The notes below the pieces were generated by a model, which saw only the letters and a list, made by a program, of their open reading frames with translations, was not told the origin of the DNA and made no database searches. A DNA stretch of 22,389 nucleotides from Silene noctiflora (lineage: Eukaryota; Streptophyta; Magnoliopsida; Caryophyllales; Caryophyllaceae): positions 43,907 to 66,295 of the forward strand of contig VHZZ01006746.1 of NCBI GenBank assembly GCA_009801015.1, given 5' to 3'. The position numbers were made by a program, and so were the translations under genes. Below are positions 18,742-22,389 of the stretch, in pieces (within the stretch, counting starts at the first letter, position 1; each line of letters opens with the position of its first letter).

Positions 18742-20049
18742 TGTTGGAGTAGGTGTTCTCCTCAATAGTGCGTCTACATATTAAATCTCATAAAAGGAAT
18801 ATCAGGGATATAATTTTTTTTTATTTGTCAGTTGAACAACGTAACTCGGTATCGCTCGGCTGACTAGAGTTTGACGTTACTGTCATAAGATGATGGTGAT
18901 TAAATGATCTCGTTCGGTCACACCAATAGGATGATGCCCAAATGGAAAACTAATTTTTTGTACAGGATGATACAATATATAATTTGTATTTTGTATAAAT
19001 TGATATTTTATTAAGTCTAGTGAATTTGTTAATTGATGACGAGTTATGAACTCGGGCCAAAGGAATTTATTATTCAACTATATGATAATTGATTAATAAA
19101 TAGACGAAATTTAGTAATTAATAGTTAATTAACTAAATTATTACGATATATGTGTATATTGTGAGGCGGAGGTAATTAGTTAATAATATTTACAAGAGGT
19201 TGTAAAATTAGCTAATTAATTATTATAAGACACTTTTTATATTGATAAAATGGTAAAATGTCACTTAAAAGTTAAGTGTACATTAATATTTAATTAGTAA
19301 TATTTAAGTGTTAAATAATTGAATTAAATTTAATTAATATTTAATTATATAAGATAATTAATTATAAGTCTTACAAGCATTTGTGAGACAAATCTCTGAA
19401 ATCGAAATGGACCCGAAATCATAAGATGTGCCATCAAAATGAGTGGATGGTGTCACCCATGTGGTTTGGCACCTACCCACTACATTTTGGATGTGATTTC
19501 TTTACATTTAAATTTCTATAAATACCTCACATATACACACATTTGAAGTTGTTGATTTTTAAGAGACCAAAAAATCCTCTAAAATTTCTCTCTTTGGCAA
19601 GTCTTATGTAGAGAAAAAAGGGATCATATTCTTCATATTTTTCTCCTTAAAACTTGATCAAATTGTTGATCAAAACTACAACAAAAAATCACATTAAAAT
19701 AATATACATTATCTAATATTTTTAGTATAATAATATTACATATTATACAAGTAATCCTATTATTATCTAGTTCATAATATTAAGATTTTTTTTTTGGCTA
19801 GTCTTGGGTGCCACCAAGACGAGGTCTTCTACTTGAAGACTTGGATAAGGAGGATCTTCCATAGCATGTAGATATTCCATAAGACAACAACAGTTGTTGT
19901 TCTTATTTGCCTTCAATGTAATGAAATTACCATCGTTTATTTTTTTAAGCCATCATATTTTCATGCATGTAACTCGATCACGTAAAACTAAATTAATATA
20001 TAATTTAGTAACTAATTAGAGTTGTTTAATTAGGGGTCCAGAACTTTCA
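18742..20049 (+). mobile_element. 5' LTR of a copia-type element
   Basis: This LTR of about 1308 bp begins TGTTGGAGTAGG. It ends near CTTTCA (20044-20049), two bases before a copia-type primer binding site. Its first ~130 bp match the fragment at 13942-14070. It contains a good TATA box, TATAAATA (19517-19524), about 775 bp in, so U3 is long and AT-rich and R-U5 is about 500 bp. The 64-codon minus frame at 18883-19077 has no domain and is not called. The right boundary is inferred from the primer binding site. Confidence 0.8.
19517..19524 (+). promoter_or_regulatory. Copia LTR TATA box
   Basis: TATAAATA sits in CTATAAATACCTC, a canonical plant TATA context. Transcription would start about 30 bp downstream, near 19550, and read toward the gag-like frame at 22214. 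Confidence 0.6.
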
Positions 20050-20051
20050 AG

Positions 20052-20063
20052 TGGTATTAGAGC
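20052..20063 (+). promoter_or_regulatory. Copia primer binding site
   Basis: TGGTATTAGAGC differs by one base from TGGTATCAGAGC, the initiator tRNA-Met complement used by most plant copia elements. It lies 2 bp after the LTR end, fixing the orientation and the 5' status of the LTR. Confidence 0.85.
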
Positions 20064-20401
20064 ACAGTTGTTGTATGCATGTCGATTTTTGGCATTTTTA
20101 TCGAGTTATAAGATAACTTTATAAAAACGGAAATTTTGTGTTAAAATTGTTTTAGTGTAAATTTTTTTTGGTTGCATGTATAAATTCTTGCCTTAAAATG
20201 TTTTGGGTCAAATTTGGTTAATTATGGAATTTTATTGCTAATTAATTGATCATTTTGATTAAAAACCAACGTAACATGCATGAAATTGGTTAATAGTTAA
20301 CTAAAATTAGTTGCATGTTAATTATGGCCATGAATTTTTTATATAATCATACATGCATATTTTACTTAGCATAAGTATATTTTCGAAATTTATTTGTTTA
20401 A

Positions 20402-20800
20402 TTTTGCATGTGTATTGATTTTTATATGATAAAATCAATAAAAGGTGATAATTTTACTTAAAAATATCAAAAAAACGTTTTTCTAATTTTGAAAATCTTT
20501 CATAAGATCACTTGCATGTATTATTTATTATATATAATATTTAGAAATTTATTTTGATTTATTTTGCATGGTTATTGATTTTTAATAGTTAAAAATCAAT
20601 AAAATGTGATTATATTTGCTAAAAATAATTAAAAAGAATTTTACGGCATGAGAAATTTATCTAAGATTAATTTCATGTTTTATAAATCGTATGTAAATTT
20701 TGAAAATTAATTTGATTAATTGTTGCATGTTTATTGTTTTATATGTGATAAAACCGATGAAATGTAATTATAATTTTCTCAAAATTTAATCGAAAATTGT
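20402..20800 (+). repeat. Three imperfect ~160-bp repeats with hairpins
   Basis: Units start at about 20402, 20562 and 20721, each with TTGCATG, then an inverted repeat, then ATAAAAnGTGATnAT-like sequence. Unit 1 has ATTGATTTT (20414-20422) and AAAATCAAT (20431-20439), a perfect 9-bp stem with an 8-nt loop. Unit 2 has ATTGATTTTT (20574-20583) and AAAAATCAAT (20591-20600), a perfect 10-bp stem with a 7-nt loop. Unit 3 keeps an imperfect stem. Confidence 0.75.
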
Positions 20801-21415
20801 TGCTAATTTATTTATTTTCTTATTTTTTTTTTACGTTTTGGTGTATGGAAAAAGTTCCAGAATGTTAGACGATTTTATTTTTTATTTTTTCATTATTATT
20901 ATTTATTTGGAATTATTTCATAAATGTTATGATTAAATGAGTTTTAATTAGCAATTATTCATAAAAGGTTATGAAATCATCATGAAATTAGTGAAGACTA
21001 ATTTTTGAGTCCTAAAACAGTTTGGGAAGTCATTTTGTGCTTAAATTTGATTTAAGTACTAATTTGTGATTTTTAATGGTTAAAATCGCTTATTTTTCAT
21101 AATTTCGTGCTCTATATCAAAATGATGGTCAATAGGGCGATTTGGCATTTTAGGGCATGTTTAAATTTATTTATTTTTTCTGCATTTTTCTTTGAATGAA
21201 TGTCATTTAAATTTATNTAATTTATTCATGTAATTTGTCTAGTATAGCCTAATTAGTTTAGCCGATATTACCCGTAATGAAAGGGAATACCGGTTGGTTT
21301 GTAACTAAATGCAATCTCGTATCGTCATCTTGTAATATTAATAGATTTAGTTTTAAAAATCTATAATAGGAATTTATATATAATTCATTTTATATTTGTA
21401 ATCTTTTATTACCAA

Positions 21416-21516
21416 GACCGGTGATTTCCAAAAGACGATGCCTTTCGGAAAGGAGTTCCGATGAAGACCGGAGTTTTCCTAGAGACGGTGCTATATAGGA
21501 AGGCATTCCAATGAAG
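21416..21516 (+). repeat. 50-bp tandem duplication in the leader
   Basis: Two adjacent units (21416-21465 and 21466-21516) both begin GACCGG, contain a TTTCC or TTTTCC step, AGACG, GGAA and ATTCC/GTTCC, and end ATGAAG. Divergence is moderate. Confidence 0.75.
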
Positions 21517-22213
21517 TTCAAGAGACCAAGGATTTGGTTTCCAAAATTGTAGTAGTCAATTAGATTAACTAGATTAGGAGGCCATACTAGAAATTCTCTT
21601 TTACATATTTTTATGTGGGCATTCATGCCAAATCGCCATTACATGCATTTTATTTTTTTCCGTCTATTGTCAATTAAAATTATCTAGAATTCGCCGATTT
21701 AAATTGACAAGATCTCTCAGACTGGTTTTTAAATATTGAGACTAGCCCTTCCAATTAGTAACACATATGAATCCCTTCTTCATTAGGGGGCAGGTTCGGC
21801 CTCCCCGTGCTGTTCCTTTCTTAGGTTGGGTAAGTGGAGGTAATAAACGTTATTACACGTAAAAGTTAGTTGGACTCAATGGTAATGCATGGTTTGTATG
21901 TCTGGCTTCACCGGGCCCAATCTTGTGTTTCAGGGCTAAGAGATGGATTTACTTGAAATCTGTCGACCGAGATTTCTAGGATTAGAATCAGTGAAGGAGT
22001 TGATTCACCGAATTTATTTAGATCTCGTATGTCTGGAGTCACTCGGCCGAGATTTATTTAGAGACGGATCTCTGGATCATTAATATAATTTAGCTGTGAG
22101 ATCATTATATAAATGTTAATTTCTTTAACTCGATTGAAATTTTTTCTCGAGTAAATTATACGATAAATGTTAATATTTTCTTTTATTTCCTGTTTGTAGT
22201 ATTAAATCGTGCA

Positions 22214-22389
22214 ATGACGACAAACAACATTCAATCCGCTTCTCAAAATTTACAGCCGCATTCGTACTTCGAAAGAGTTTCCTTGGAAAATAAAATTTTT
22301 CATGATTGGGAGGTGAATCTCCATAAAGACGTTAAAGCAGACAAAATAATGCGAAAATTTGTTGAAACTCGTTCAACCAAATCTTATAC
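22214..22389 (+). CDS. Start of copia gag-like protein, runs off window
   Basis: ATG at 22214 opens a frame of 58 codons with no stop up to the window edge. It follows the copia LTR, primer binding site and leader in the same orientation, where gag-pol should begin. The reading starts MTTNNIQSASQNLQPHSY and contains FHDWEVNLHKDVKADKIM. The latter resembles the 'F-x-x-W-x-x-x-(M/L)' stretch near the start of copia gag. Identity is inferred chiefly from position; the visible part is too short to prove it. It is the only undamaged coding start in the window and suggests that the element could be recent. Confidence 0.5.
   Translation, partial: MTTNNIQSASQNLQPHSYFERVSLENKIFHDWEVNLHKDVKADKIMRKFVETRSTKSY

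Larger units (their letters stand above)
20064..22213 (+). mobile_element. Long AT-rich copia leader
   Basis: About 2.15 kb separates the primer binding site from the first gag-like ATG, much longer than a usual copia leader. It holds a threefold imperfect repeat with internal hairpins (20402 to about 20800), one ambiguous base (n at 21217), a 50-bp tandem duplication (21416-21516) and two TCGRCCGAGATTT elements (21963 and 22042). The minus-strand frame at 21390-21626 falls on the duplication and has no domain. It could contain another insertion that I cannot delimit. Confidence 0.6.

Overview
This window looks like repeat-dominated nuclear DNA from a plant. It is a nested stack of LTR retrotransposon remnants, and I see no cellular gene, tRNA, rRNA or CRISPR array. 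The evidence is protein motifs of the Tat/Ogre, Athila and copia lineages, a Tekay-like polypurine tract, plant-type LTR ends and two primer binding sites. The mix of families would suit a large-genome eudicot, possibly Caryophyllales. That is an impression, not a demonstrated assignment.

Layout from left to right. Positions 1-1385 are decayed LTR-type DNA, probably Tat/Ogre. It is spliced at about 1381-1386 onto the 3' end of a Tekay-like chromovirus: polypurine tract 1404-1417 and 3' LTR 1418-3111. Positions 3112-5371 hold a broken Tat/Ogre pol fragment on the + strand, with protease, linker and an incomplete reverse transcriptase. A start-only piece of a second gypsy-type LTR follows at 5620 to about 5984. 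Next comes the 5' LTR of another Tat/Ogre element (about 5985-9845), its PBS (9849-9863), a leader, and its gag. That LTR is interrupted by a SIRE-like solo LTR (7268-8911, duplication CGATC). The gag is interrupted by a 2431-bp solo LTR (10839-13269, duplication ATACT).

The gag is cut at 13941 by a 129-bp start of a copia-type LTR. A block of mostly minus-strand material then runs to 18741. It contains two tandem-repeat tracts, a chromovirus 3' end, and an Athila-type ORF1 pseudogene (about 17471-16077) with an LTR-like promoter upstream. A longer copy of the same copia LTR starts at 18742 and ends near 20049. It is followed by a PBS, a roughly 2.15-kb AT-rich leader, and the start of an open gag-like reading frame that runs off the right edge. 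This last copia element is probably the youngest and may be intact beyond the window.

Nothing here acts as a gene network; the units are successive insertions. The most interesting cross-cutting signal is a short inverted repeat, ACTCG-NN-CGAGT, clustered in four separate LTR-like segments on both strands. At least two of these clusters lie just upstream of TATA-like sequences. An unrelated CCGG-rich hairpin array lies inside the 10839-13269 solo LTR.
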